This document shows positions 8,154 through 16,471 of a stretch of 32,895 nucleotides of DNA, piece by piece. The position numbers and the translations under genes are program-made. Position 1 is the first letter of the stretch. Each line of letters opens with the position of its first letter. The notes beneath the pieces are model-generated. The model was not told the DNA's origin. It did no database searches and saw only the letters and a list, made by a program, of their open reading frames with translations. Source of the DNA: JBDNJM01 sp041687755 (GTDB lineage Bacteria > Planctomycetota > UBA1135 > GCA-002686595); the NCBI GenBank assembly GCA_041687755.1, contig JBDNJM010000113.1, forward strand, positions 1-32,895, in the 5' to 3' direction.

Positions 8154-10328
8154 ATGACCCGTCATCTCCTCGGTCTCGCCCTCGGCGTCCTACTCGGACT
8201 GCCCGCCCAGGCCCAAGTCACCGGACCGACGACCGGCGGCCCCGCCCGCAGCGACTCCTGGGGCTTTAGCTACCAGCTAATCGGAGTGCCCCAGACGGCG
8301 AGTCAATTCCAGGTGCAGCTGGAGATGGACGGCACGCGCTACGGCGACCTGTACTTGAAGCGCGGCGGGCTGCCCGGGCTCAACGACTTCGATCACGCCA
8401 GCACGGACCCCAAGAGTGGCTCGGAGGTTCTGCTGATCAAGGACGACACGACCCCGCCGCTCGACCTTGGCATCTACTGGGTCGGCGTGTGGCACCGCAA
8501 ATCCTCCACCTATCAGCTGACCTTCAGCTACCCCTCAGAACCGTCGGTGCATCCAGGATTGGGTTCGCGGGTGTACCGCAGCGAGAACGGCATCATCGAG
8601 GGCACGGCCTTCCGCGTGTGGGCGCCGTTCGCCGACAGCGTGCGGCTGGCAGGGAGCTTCAACGGATTCTCCGCCACCCAGACCCCTATGGCCGCCGAAC
8701 CGGGCGGGACCTGGTCGATAGACGTGCCCAACCTCCAGCCCGGCGCGCGCTACCAGTACATTGTCGAGCACGACGGCCAGCTGCTGTGGCGCAACGACCC
8801 GCGCGCTCGCGAGGTCACCAACTCCGTCGGCGAGTCCCGTGTCGTCGACCCCGAGAGCTACGTCTGGACCGACGCCGGCTACCAGATGCCCGCATGGAAT
8901 GACCTCGTGATCTACGAGATGCATCTCGGCACGTTCTACGATGAGCCCGGCGGCCTCGTGGGCGACTTCGACAGCGCGCTCTCGCAGATCGATTACCTGG
9001 CAGGCCTCGGCGTCAACGCCCTCCAGCTGCTGCCGATCGCCGAATTCGCGGGCGACAGCTCGTGGGGCTACAACCCCGGACATCCCTTCGCGGTGGAGAG
9101 CGCCTACGGTCGCGTCGAGGACCTCCAGGAGTTCGTCGACGCAGCGCACGATCGGGGCATGGCCGTGTTCACCGATGTCGTCTACAACCACCTCGGACCC
9201 AGCGACCTGGCCCTGTGGCAGTTCGATGGCTGGAACGAGGCCGGCTGGGGCGGCATTTACTTCTACAACGATGCCCGCGCCGTGACGCCCTGGGGCGACA
9301 CCCGCCCGGACTTCGGCCGCGGCGAGGTGCGCACCTACCTGCGCGACAACGTGATGCTCTGGCTCGAGGACTACCGCCTCGACGGCCTGCGCTTCGACTC
9401 CACGTCAAACATCGCGTTCACCTCCCAGGGCTTTAACCCGGACGGCTGGTCCTGGCTGCAGTTCGCCAACGACGAGCTCGACGCCTCCCAGCCCTGGAAG
9501 CTCGCCATCGCCGAGGACTTCAGCAGCGGCGACGGCGTGACGAACTCCACCGCCAGCGGCGGCATGGGCTTCGACAGCCAGTGGGACGGGCGCTTCGTGC
9601 ACCCGATGCGCGATGCTCTGATCGCGCCCAACGACGACGACCGCAACATGTTCGCGGTGCGCGACGCGATCCTTGCCAGCTACTCAGGCGACGCCTTCCG
9701 GCGCGTCATCTATACCGAGTCCCACGACGAGGTCGCCAACGGCAGCGCGCGCGTGCCGGAGGAGATCTGGCCGGGCAACGCCGACAGCTACTACAGCAAG
9801 AAGCGTTCGACCCTGGGGGCCGCCGCGGTGCTCACCGCACCGGGCATTCCGATGCTGTTCCAGGGACAGGAGTTCCTGGAGGACGGCTACTTCGCCGACG
9901 ACGACCCCCTCGACTGGACGAAGCTCACCGAGTTCGCCGGCATCAACAGCCTCTACCGCGACCTTATCGCCCTGCGCCGCAACGTCTTCGGCAACACAGG
10001 CGGTTTGCTCGGCGGGAACACCAACGTCCACCATCTCAACAATGGCGATAAGGTCATCGCGTATCACCGCTATGGGGCCGGTGGCCCCGGCGACGACGTG
10101 ATCGTCCTGCTGAACTTCCGCAACCTCCCCTGGAGCGACTACCGCATCGGGCTGCCGCGCTCCGGCACCTGGAACGTGCGCTTCAACAGCGACTGGAGCG
10201 GATACGACGACGACTTCACCGACCATCCCAGCTCTAGCGTCTCGACGGACGCCATCCCCTACGACGGCATGGCCCAGAGCGCGAGCCTGAGCTTCGGCCC
10301 CTACACCTGCATCGCTCTGTCCCAGTGA
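8154..10328 (+). CDS. Secreted GH13 enzyme, branching-enzyme/trehalohydrolase-like
   Basis: A 724-aa protein with a clear signal peptide (MTRHLLGLALGVLLGLPAQA, then QVTG). Residues about 30-128 look like a PPC-type beta-sandwich (GDLYLKRGGLPG, LGIYWVGVW). Residues about 146-240 are a CBM48/early-set domain (EGTAFRVWAPFADSVRLAGS). The GH13 barrel follows, with region I DVVYNH (341-346), nucleophile Asp415 in DGLRFDSTS, acid/base Glu454 in LAIAEDF, and Asp525 in ESHDE; all three catalytic residues are present. A C-terminal beta domain (620-724) closes it. The early-set/GH13 arrangement and QLLPIAEF, WGYNP and SHDEVANG resemble GlgB and maltooligosyltrehalose trehalohydrolase. Those enzymes are normally cytoplasmic, so the signal peptide and PPC-like domain suggest action on external or periplasmic alpha-glucan. 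Exact reaction is uncertain. A secreted paralogue pair lies just downstream on the same strand. Confidence 0.88.
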   Translation: MTRHLLGLALGVLLGLPAQAQVTGPTTGGPARSDSWGFSYQLIGVPQTASQFQVQLEMDGTRYGDLYLKRGGLPGLNDFDHASTDPKSGSEVLLIKDDTTPPLDLGIYWVGVWHRKSSTYQLTFSYPSEPSVHPGLGSRVYRSENGIIEGTAFRVWAPFADSVRLAGSFNGFSATQTPMAAEPGGTWSIDVPNLQPGARYQYIVEHDGQLLWRNDPRAREVTNSVGESRVVDPESYVWTDAGYQMPAWNDLVIYEMHLGTFYDEPGGLVGDFDSALSQIDYLAGLGVNALQLLPIAEFAGDSSWGYNPGHPFAVESAYGRVEDLQEFVDAAHDRGMAVFTDVVYNHLGPSDLALWQFDGWNEAGWGGIYFYNDARAVTPWGDTRPDFGRGEVRTYLRDNVMLWLEDYRLDGLRFDSTSNIAFTSQGFNPDGWSWLQFANDELDASQPWKLAIAEDFSSGDGVTNSTASGGMGFDSQWDGRFVHPMRDALIAPNDDDRNMFAVRDAILASYSGDAFRRVIYTESHDEVANGSARVPEEIWPGNADSYYSKKRSTLGAAAVLTAPGIPMLFQGQEFLEDGYFADDDPLDWTKLTEFAGINSLYRDLIALRRNVFGNTGGLLGGNTNVHHLNNGDKVIAYHRYGAGGPGDDVIVLLNFRNLPWSDYRIGLPRSGTWNVRFNSDWSGYDDDFTDHPSSSVSTDAIPYDGMAQSASLSFGPYTCIALSQ

Positions 10329-10410
10329 GTCCGGTCTAACCGTGACCCACCGGCGGCCTCAGGAGCCGTTGGACGACGTCTCTTTTGGGAACCGGCCCGC
10401 GCCGGCCCAG

Positions 10411-10419
10411 CCCCCCCCC
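10411..10419. repeat. C9 homopolymer upstream of secreted-protein gene
   Basis: Nine consecutive C, 26 bases before the start codon at 10446, in the leader or promoter of the first of two paralogous secreted-protein genes. No Shine-Dalgarno is visible between it and the ATG. Length change here could alter promoter spacing or leader folding, but nothing in the sequence shows that it does. Confidence 0.8.
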
Positions 10420-10445
10420 GAAACCCACACTTCCCGACCCTTCAA

Positions 10446-11567
10446 ATGAAGACCCAATTCTTCGGCCTCGCCGCCGCAGCCCTGCTCACCGGGCTCGCCC
10501 AATCCCAGACCTTCGAGACCATCGCGACCGAGTCCTTCGACTACCCGGCCGCCAGCGACCTTGACCAGCAGAACGGCGGCTTCGGCTGGTTCCAGCAGTG
10601 GTTTGCCTTCGGCGCCGGCATCATCGACGTGCCCGGCATCGACGCCGTCGGCGGCGCCGCGAACATGAACTCCAACAACCAGGGCGGCTTCCGCCAGCCG
10701 AAGACCGGTCCCTGGACCTCCACGGTCGCCCCCGACTTCAACTTCGGCTCCGACAGTGGCACCATCTGGGTCAGCTTCAGCGCCCAGCGCGTCAGCGACG
10801 AGCAGTACGGCGGCCTCAGCCTGTGGACCTCCTTCGTCGGCGAGAAGCTGTACCTCGGCTCGCCCTTTGCCACGAACGAGTGGGGCTTCGCCTCGCCCGG
10901 TGGCTCCTCCGCGACCGTTGCGGGCAGCAACGTCGACAACGCGACCCGCCTCGTCTACCGCATCGACTACGCCCCGGGCGACGAGACCGCCAGCCTCTGG
11001 CTGGACCCGGCCACCCCGCACCCCACCACCACGCCTGACGCAACGAGCACGGTCGGTGACCACGACTGGAACGAGCTTCGGATTCAGTCCGGTGAGGGCG
11101 CGAGCAACGGCTGGCTGTTCGACGACATCGTCATCGAGTGCCAAGACTGCACGCCCAACGACATCGACGCCGACACGGACATGATCGACACCGTCGCCGG
11201 TGGCGTTCAGAACCTGACCCTCAACGGCGGCCTCGAGAACGAAGGCAAGAACTTCTGGCTGCTCGGCTCGACCGCAGGCACCACGCCGGGCATCCCGGTC
11301 AACCCGTTCGGCACCCTGAACCTGAACTTCAGCAACTACCTGCTGTTCACGCTCAACAACCCGAACAGCGGCCTGCTGGGCAACAGCTTCGGCGTCCTCG
11401 ACGGCGACGGCAAGGCCAACTCGACGGTGACCGTCCCGGCCGGTGCCCTGACCGCGCTGGCGGGCGTGACCGTCAACCACGCCTACTTCGTGTTCAGCAT
11501 CGATCCCGGCACCGGGGTTCTAAACATCGACAAGCTGAGCGACGCCCAGGGCCTCACGCCCAACTAG
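10446..11567 (+). CDS. Secreted protein of unknown function, paralogue 1 of a tandem pair
   Basis: A 373-aa exported protein; signal peptide MKTQFFGLAAAALLTGLAQS with cleavage likely before QTFE. I do not recognise a named family. Two parts are visible: an N-terminal beta-rich domain (about 22-235) that may have a jelly-roll fold, and a C-terminal domain (about 255-373) of a type I associate with planctomycete secreted proteins. It shares a series of near-identical blocks with the next gene: ESFDY, the (G/T)TIWV(S/T)F strand, RLVYRID, LW(L/V)DPAT, VIECQDC, LLGSTAGTTPGIPV and FTLNNPN. The two Cys of CQDC fall between the domains and are conserved in both copies. It follows the secreted GH13 gene by 117 bases. 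A polysaccharide-binding role is conceivable from context but not shown. Confidence 0.82.
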   Translation: MKTQFFGLAAAALLTGLAQSQTFETIATESFDYPAASDLDQQNGGFGWFQQWFAFGAGIIDVPGIDAVGGAANMNSNNQGGFRQPKTGPWTSTVAPDFNFGSDSGTIWVSFSAQRVSDEQYGGLSLWTSFVGEKLYLGSPFATNEWGFASPGGSSATVAGSNVDNATRLVYRIDYAPGDETASLWLDPATPHPTTTPDATSTVGDHDWNELRIQSGEGASNGWLFDDIVIECQDCTPNDIDADTDMIDTVAGGVQNLTLNGGLENEGKNFWLLGSTAGTTPGIPVNPFGTLNLNFSNYLLFTLNNPNSGLLGNSFGVLDGDGKANSTVTVPAGALTALAGVTVNHAYFVFSIDPGTGVLNIDKLSDAQGLTPN

Positions 11568-11585
11568 TCCGAGGCTTCCGCAGCA

Positions 11586-11620
11586 GCGGCCCCGCCGTCT
11601 CCAGCAGACTGCGGGGCCGC
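11586..11620 (+). terminator. Hairpin terminator candidate after paralogue 1
   Basis: GCGGCCCCGC (11586-11595) and GCGGGGCCGC (11611-11620) form a perfect 10-bp GC stem with a 15-base loop, 18 bases after the stop codon. No T-run follows. The rest of the 311-base gap to the next gene holds no supported coding sequence. Confidence 0.6.
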
Positions 11621-11878
11621 CGCTATCTCCTCGCGATCGCTCTCCCGGACGAACACCGGCGCCGGCCGCACGGCCCGGGCCCGTCGAGCGCGCCATGCTG
11701 CGCTCCGCTCCGGATCGACCTGCCCCCCTCCACCCCGGCCCTCTAGGGGCCAGGGCACGACTCTTCTCGACCGCCCCCCATCTCGTCCGCTGCCGGCCCC
11801 TGGGGCCGCTGAAGCCGCGCGTCGGCCTCCCCGGATCTGAGATCGACTCCACCTGGACTTCCAATCACTGCAGCGACC

Positions 11879-13078
11879 ATGAACTACCGCCTCGGTCTGA
11901 CTCTCGCTAGTGCCACGCTCGCCTTGAGCGGCGTCGCCAACGCCCAGACTTACCGCACCATTTCCGCCGAGTCCTTCGACTACGCGGCCAACTCCACCTT
12001 GGGCGGCACGCTCGGCGGCGACGGCTGGGCCTCCGAGTGGTACGCCGGACCCCTCGGGGACTGGTTCCAGATCCTGGTCCCCGGCTTCGACAGCGTCGGC
12101 GGCCTGGCCCGCGACGTGATCGACGACGACGCCTTCGGTAGCGGCGCCTTCCGCCGCCCCGATCTCGCAGACTTCGGTTCGATCACCGACGACTCCTTCG
12201 GCTCGGCGGGCGGTCCGCTGCTCGGCAAGGACGACACCACGATCTGGGTGACCTTCGAGTCCGCCAAGATTCCCGGCGGCAGCGACGCCTTCGGCGGCGT
12301 GTCGTTCTTCATCTTCCTCGACCCCAACGGTGTCGGCGAGTACCTGTTCATGGGCTCGCCCTACCTGGTCAACGCCTGGGGCATCGACGGCCGCGGCGCC
12401 ACCGACTTCTCGGGCACCACGCCCAACTTGCTCCACCGCCTGGTCTACCGCATCGACTTCCAGGCCGGCGACGAGTTCGTGCAGCTCTGGGTCGACCCGG
12501 CCACGGACAAGCCGTCCGGCCCGCCCGACGCCTTTGTCCTGGTGCCCGACTTTCGCTTCAACGAAGTCCGCATCGCCTCCGGCAGCGGCGCCTTCGGCAC
12601 CGAAATCGGCCACGGCTGGGACTTCGACAGCCTCGTCATCGAATGCCAAGACTGCGATAACCCGACGTCGATCGACATCCTCACCGGCGACAAGGACCAG
12701 CTCAGCCTGTTCGCCGGCGACGATCTCAACATGACGATCGACGCGGGACCTGAGTACGCCAACCGGCTGTACTTCATGCTCGGCAGCCTCGCCGGCACCG
12801 CGCCCGGCATTCCGGTCGAGGCCTGGGAGCTGCCGCTGCTGGCGGACAACTACTTCCTGTACACGCTCAACAACCCGAACGGGCCGATCCTTCAGAACAG
12901 CCTGGGCAGCCTCGACGCGAACGGTCTCGGCTCGGTGACCCTGGATCTTCCGCCGCAGCAGTACCTGCAGCTCGCTGGCAACCAGATCCACCACGCGCTG
13001 GTCACGATCGACGTGCCGGCCACGGGCTTCCCGTTCGTCTCCGCGACCAGCAACGCGCTCAGCACGGACCTGTTCTAG
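11879..13078 (+). CDS. Secreted protein of unknown function, paralogue 2 of a tandem pair
   Basis: A 399-aa exported protein; signal peptide MNYRLGLTLASATLALSGVANA, cleavage likely before QTYR. It is collinear with the preceding gene: ESFDY near 31-35, TTIWVTF, LFMGSPYLVNAWGI, RLVYRIDFQAGDE, LWVDPAT, LVIECQDC, MLGSLAGTAPGIPV and LYTLNNPN all have counterparts. The main difference is an extra acidic stretch in the first third (DVIDDDAFGSG and following). Both copies are intact, so the duplication is old enough to have diverged but is maintained. A separate terminator and a 311-base leader suggest each copy has its own promoter. Function unknown; export is well supported, ligand or partner is not. 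Confidence 0.82.
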   Translation: MNYRLGLTLASATLALSGVANAQTYRTISAESFDYAANSTLGGTLGGDGWASEWYAGPLGDWFQILVPGFDSVGGLARDVIDDDAFGSGAFRRPDLADFGSITDDSFGSAGGPLLGKDDTTIWVTFESAKIPGGSDAFGGVSFFIFLDPNGVGEYLFMGSPYLVNAWGIDGRGATDFSGTTPNLLHRLVYRIDFQAGDEFVQLWVDPATDKPSGPPDAFVLVPDFRFNEVRIASGSGAFGTEIGHGWDFDSLVIECQDCDNPTSIDILTGDKDQLSLFAGDDLNMTIDAGPEYANRLYFMLGSLAGTAPGIPVEAWELPLLADNYFLYTLNNPNGPILQNSLGSLDANGLGSVTLDLPPQQYLQLAGNQIHHALVTIDVPATGFPFVSATSNALSTDLF

Positions 13079-13122
13079 GAGCGGTTTTAGGACCTGAGCT
13101 AGCCTGAGCGCCGGCCAACCCA

Positions 13123-13164
13123 GCGAACGGGCCCGCTCCTCGATTGAGGAGCGGGCCCGTTCGC
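13123..13164. terminator. Bidirectional terminator, perfect 19-bp stem
   Basis: Arms at 13123-13141 and 13146-13164 are perfectly complementary over 19 bases with a four-base loop (GATT). It lies between the convergent stops of the secreted paralogue (13078) and ileS (13211) and can serve both strands. Confidence 0.85.
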
Positions 13165-13210
13165 GTGGACAACGCAGCCTGGCCGCGTGCCGTCCTGCGG
13201 CGTGCTTCGG

Positions 13211-16200
13211 TCAGGAATCGCTCAGCCGCACGAGCGCTCGCAGCGGCTCGCCGCCGACCTTGGCCTGGCTCGCTTCGCCCTCGATCTCGCCGAACTCCAG
13301 GGCGTCGCCGAGGACCTGCGCGCTGACGTAGTCCGCGTGCTCCTCGACCGCGGCCCGCACGGCGGCCGGCCCGTCGAGCCGCACCACGACGCGATCCGAG
13401 ATGTGCAGCCCGGCTCGCTTGCGCTCCTCCTGGATCAGGCGCACCGCGTCGCGCGCAAGGCCTTCACGCTCCAGCTCGGGCGTCAGGCGCGCGTCGAGCG
13501 CCACGACCCCGTCGTTGCTCGGCAGGCCGCCCATCGCCCACCCTTCGGCGGGCACCGGGTCGAGCTGCAGCGTGTAGTCGCCGGGAGCGCTGAGCTCGAC
13601 GCCGCAGACCTCCACCCGACCGTCGCCGAGGTCCTTCCATTCGCCCGCTTTGGAGGCGGCTAGCAGTTCCTTCATGCGCTTGCCGACGCGCGGCCCGATC
13701 GCTCGGGAATTGAGGGCGAGCCGGAAGCTGCCGAAGTTGGCGAGATCTGCGCTGGTGCGCACCGACTTGACGTTGACCTCATCCGCGATCAGGCCCAGCA
13801 GCGGCTTGAGTTCCGCGGATTCGGTCCCTGCGACCACGAGCTCCGCGAGCGGCTGGCGTACGCGCAGGCGCTGCGCCTCGCGCAGGCCCAGGGCCGTCGA
13901 GCACACGTCGCGCACGCGATCCATGCCCGACACCAGATTCTCGGCCCCGGGCAGGTCGTCCGCGGTCGGCCACGCGGTGAGATGCACCGACTCCTCGCCG
14001 GTCAGGCCCTGGTAGATTTCCTCCGCGAGGAACGGCAGCAGCGGAGCCACCACTCGGACAAGAGTGTGCAGGCAGGTGTACAGGGTGTCGTACGCGTCCC
14101 GCTTGGACTGGTCGGCCTCCGCCTCACCGCTCCACTTGCTCCAGAAACGCGGGCGCGCCCGCCTGATATACCAGTTGTTCAGCGCGTCCAGGTACAGGCG
14201 CACTTCCGCGCAGGCCCCGTACATGTCGTAGTTCTCGAGCGCCTCGGTGGTCCGCTCGACCAGCGCGCGCGTCTTCGCCAACGCGTAGCGATCCAGGGTG
14301 CTTGAGCTGTCCGTGCGCCATGCGGCGCGCACGCCGTCCGCGTTCGCGTACATCGAGAAGAAGCTGTAGGCATTGCGGATCGGGTTCAGCACCAGCCGCA
14401 CGACCTCGCCGAACTCCTCGCCGTTCAGGCTGACCGCGAGATCCCCGCCGCGCATGACCGGCGAGGACATCAAGTGCCAGCGCACCGCGTCGGAGCCGAA
14501 CTTATCGAACATCTCTTTAGGCGGCGGGTAGTTCTTCAGGCGCTTCGAGAGCTTCTGCCCATCGGAGGCCACCACAACGCCGTGGCAGATGACGTTCTTG
14601 AACGGCGGGCGATCGAACAGGGCCGTGCCCAGCACCATCAACGTGTAGAACCAGCCGCGCGTCTGGGCCACGTACTCGACGATGAAGTCGGCGGGAAAGT
14701 GCGCCTCGAACCACTCCTTCTGCTCGAAGGGGTAGTGCACGCTCGCAAACGGCATCGAGCCCGACTCGAACCAACAGTCGAGCACGTCCTCGACCCTGCG
14801 CATCATCGACTTGCCGGTCGGGTCGTCGGGGTTAGGACGCACCAGCTCGTCGATCGCGGGGCGGTGCAGGTCGGTCGGACGCACGCCGAAGTCGCGCTCC
14901 AGCTCGTCCAGGCTGCCGTAGACGTCGATCCTCGGGTAAGTCGGATCGTCGCTCTTCCAGACAGGGATAGGCGTGCCCCAGAAGCGATTGCGGCTGATCG
15001 ACCAATCCCGCGCATTCGCCAACCAGAGGCCAAATTGACCGTCGCGGATGTGCTCGGGCACCCAGCGGATCTCTTGGTTCAACTCGACCATGCGATCGCG
15101 CACCTTCGTCACTTCCACGTACCACGAGGGCATGGCGCGGTAGATCAGCGGCTCGTCGGTCCGCCAACAGTGCGGGTAGTTGTGCCTGTACTGCTCGTGG
15201 CGCAACACCCGGCCGCGCTCCTTGAGCGCCTTGATGATCGGCTTATTCGCCTCGAAGACGTTGACGCCAGCGAAGTCGGCGACTTCGCTTGTGAAGCGAC
15301 CCTTCTCGTCGACTGGCACGACCATCGTGATGCCGTGCTCCTCGCACACGCGCTGGTCGTCCTCACCGAAGCCGGGCGCCATGTGCACGATGCCGGTGCC
15401 GTCCTCGGTATTGACGAAGTCGGCGGAGAGCACTACATGCGCTCCTGGGTGGCCGACGAAGTAGTCGAACGGCGGCTGGTAGGCGCGTCCGACGAGCTCG
15501 GAGCCCATGATCGTCCCGACCTCTTCGGCCGCTTCCAGCTCGCGCGCGTACTTGGCCTTTGCCGCGGTGCCCATGACGAGCACGCGGTCCTCGAGCTTCA
15601 GCAGGCTGTACTGGATGTCCGGCCCGACCGCCACCGCGAGGTTGCTGGGCAGCGTCCAGGGCGTCGTTGTCCAGATCACGAGATCGAGCGGGCCGGGATC
15701 GCCGTCCTGCGGAACGAGCTCGAAGCGCACGGTCACCGCGGGGTCATCGCGCTCGCGGTAGCTATTGTCGATGCGCGTCTCGAAGTTGCTGACCGGCGTC
15801 TCCGCTGCCCATGAGTAGGGCAACACGCGGTAGCCCTCGTAGATGAGTCCCTTCTCGTGCAGCTGCTTGAAGGCCCACAGCACGCTCTCCATGTAGGAGA
15901 GGTCCATGGTCTTGTAGTCGTTCTCGAAGTCCACCCAGCGACCCTGGCGGGTGACCTGGGACTCCCACTCGGCCGTGTACTTCAGCACCGACTCCCGGCA
16001 GTGCGCGTTGAAGCGGTCCATGCCGTACTCGACGATTTTCTGTCGGCCGGAGATGCCGAGCTGCTTCTCGGCCTCCATCTCGGCCGGCAAGCCGTGGCAG
16101 TCCCAGCCGAAGCGCCGCTCGGTGCGGCGCCCGCGCATGGTCTGGAACCTCGGGATCACGTCCTTCGCGTACCCGGTCAACAGGTGCCCGAAGTGCGGTA

Positions 16201-16396
16201 GGCCGTTGGCGAAGGGCGGGCCGTCGTAGAAAACGAACTCGTGGCCGCCCTCGGAGCTGCGCGGCAGGCCCTCCACAGACCGCTCGAAGGCCTTTGAGGC
16301 CTGCCACTCCCCCAGAATGCGACGCTCGCTCCCGGGAAAGTCAGGCTGGCGGTCGGGCTCGGGATACGATTCGGGGCCGTCTGTTTGGGTCGACAT
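13211..16396 (-). CDS. ileS: Isoleucyl-tRNA synthetase, eukaryotic-like type (IleRS2)
   Basis: A 1061-aa class I aminoacyl-tRNA synthetase that charges tRNA-Ile. The first signature is HFGH (68-71) in GLPHFGHLLTGYAKD; the second is KLSKR (about 615-619) in GQKLSKRLKNYP. The CP1 editing domain shows TTPWTLPSNLAVAVG and HMAPGFGEDD. GWDCHGLPAEME after the first signature, the length, and the absence of the bacterial C-terminal zinc-finger point to the IleRS2 (eukaryotic-like) type, whose members are often less sensitive to mupirocin. That resistance is family knowledge, not something shown here. The all-helical anticodon-binding domain begins near RARPRFWSKW. Start ATG 16396 is preceded on the minus strand by a GGAGG-like motif (GGGAGTTCTTCC just before the ATG). 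It is divergent from the membrane-protein gene, with a 75-bp shared upstream region. Confidence 0.95.
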   Translation of the reverse strand: MSTQTDGPESYPEPDRQPDFPGSERRILGEWQASKAFERSVEGLPRSSEGGHEFVFYDGPPFANGLPHFGHLLTGYAKDVIPRFQTMRGRRTERRFGWDCHGLPAEMEAEKQLGISGRQKIVEYGMDRFNAHCRESVLKYTAEWESQVTRQGRWVDFENDYKTMDLSYMESVLWAFKQLHEKGLIYEGYRVLPYSWAAETPVSNFETRIDNSYRERDDPAVTVRFELVPQDGDPGPLDLVIWTTTPWTLPSNLAVAVGPDIQYSLLKLEDRVLVMGTAAKAKYARELEAAEEVGTIMGSELVGRAYQPPFDYFVGHPGAHVVLSADFVNTEDGTGIVHMAPGFGEDDQRVCEEHGITMVVPVDEKGRFTSEVADFAGVNVFEANKPIIKALKERGRVLRHEQYRHNYPHCWRTDEPLIYRAMPSWYVEVTKVRDRMVELNQEIRWVPEHIRDGQFGLWLANARDWSISRNRFWGTPIPVWKSDDPTYPRIDVYGSLDELERDFGVRPTDLHRPAIDELVRPNPDDPTGKSMMRRVEDVLDCWFESGSMPFASVHYPFEQKEWFEAHFPADFIVEYVAQTRGWFYTLMVLGTALFDRPPFKNVICHGVVVASDGQKLSKRLKNYPPPKEMFDKFGSDAVRWHLMSSPVMRGGDLAVSLNGEEFGEVVRLVLNPIRNAYSFFSMYANADGVRAAWRTDSSSTLDRYALAKTRALVERTTEALENYDMYGACAEVRLYLDALNNWYIRRARPRFWSKWSGEAEADQSKRDAYDTLYTCLHTLVRVVAPLLPFLAEEIYQGLTGEESVHLTAWPTADDLPGAENLVSGMDRVRDVCSTALGLREAQRLRVRQPLAELVVAGTESAELKPLLGLIADEVNVKSVRTSADLANFGSFRLALNSRAIGPRVGKRMKELLAASKAGEWKDLGDGRVEVCGVELSAPGDYTLQLDPVPAEGWAMGGLPSNDGVVALDARLTPELEREGLARDAVRLIQEERKRAGLHISDRVVVRLDGPAAVRAAVEEHADYVSAQVLGDALEFGEIEGEASQAKVGGEPLRALVRLSDS

Positions 16397-16471
16397 GGAA
16401 GAACTCCCTCCTGGGAGCGCGGGTCAGTCTAGTCCAGGCCCCCCGCCTGCCCTACCGCCCACTCCTGCCCT

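Noticed and set aside
14474..15814. 446-codon plus-strand frame inside ileS
   Set aside because: Antisense of conserved IleRS sequence; His/Val/Arg-rich without domains.
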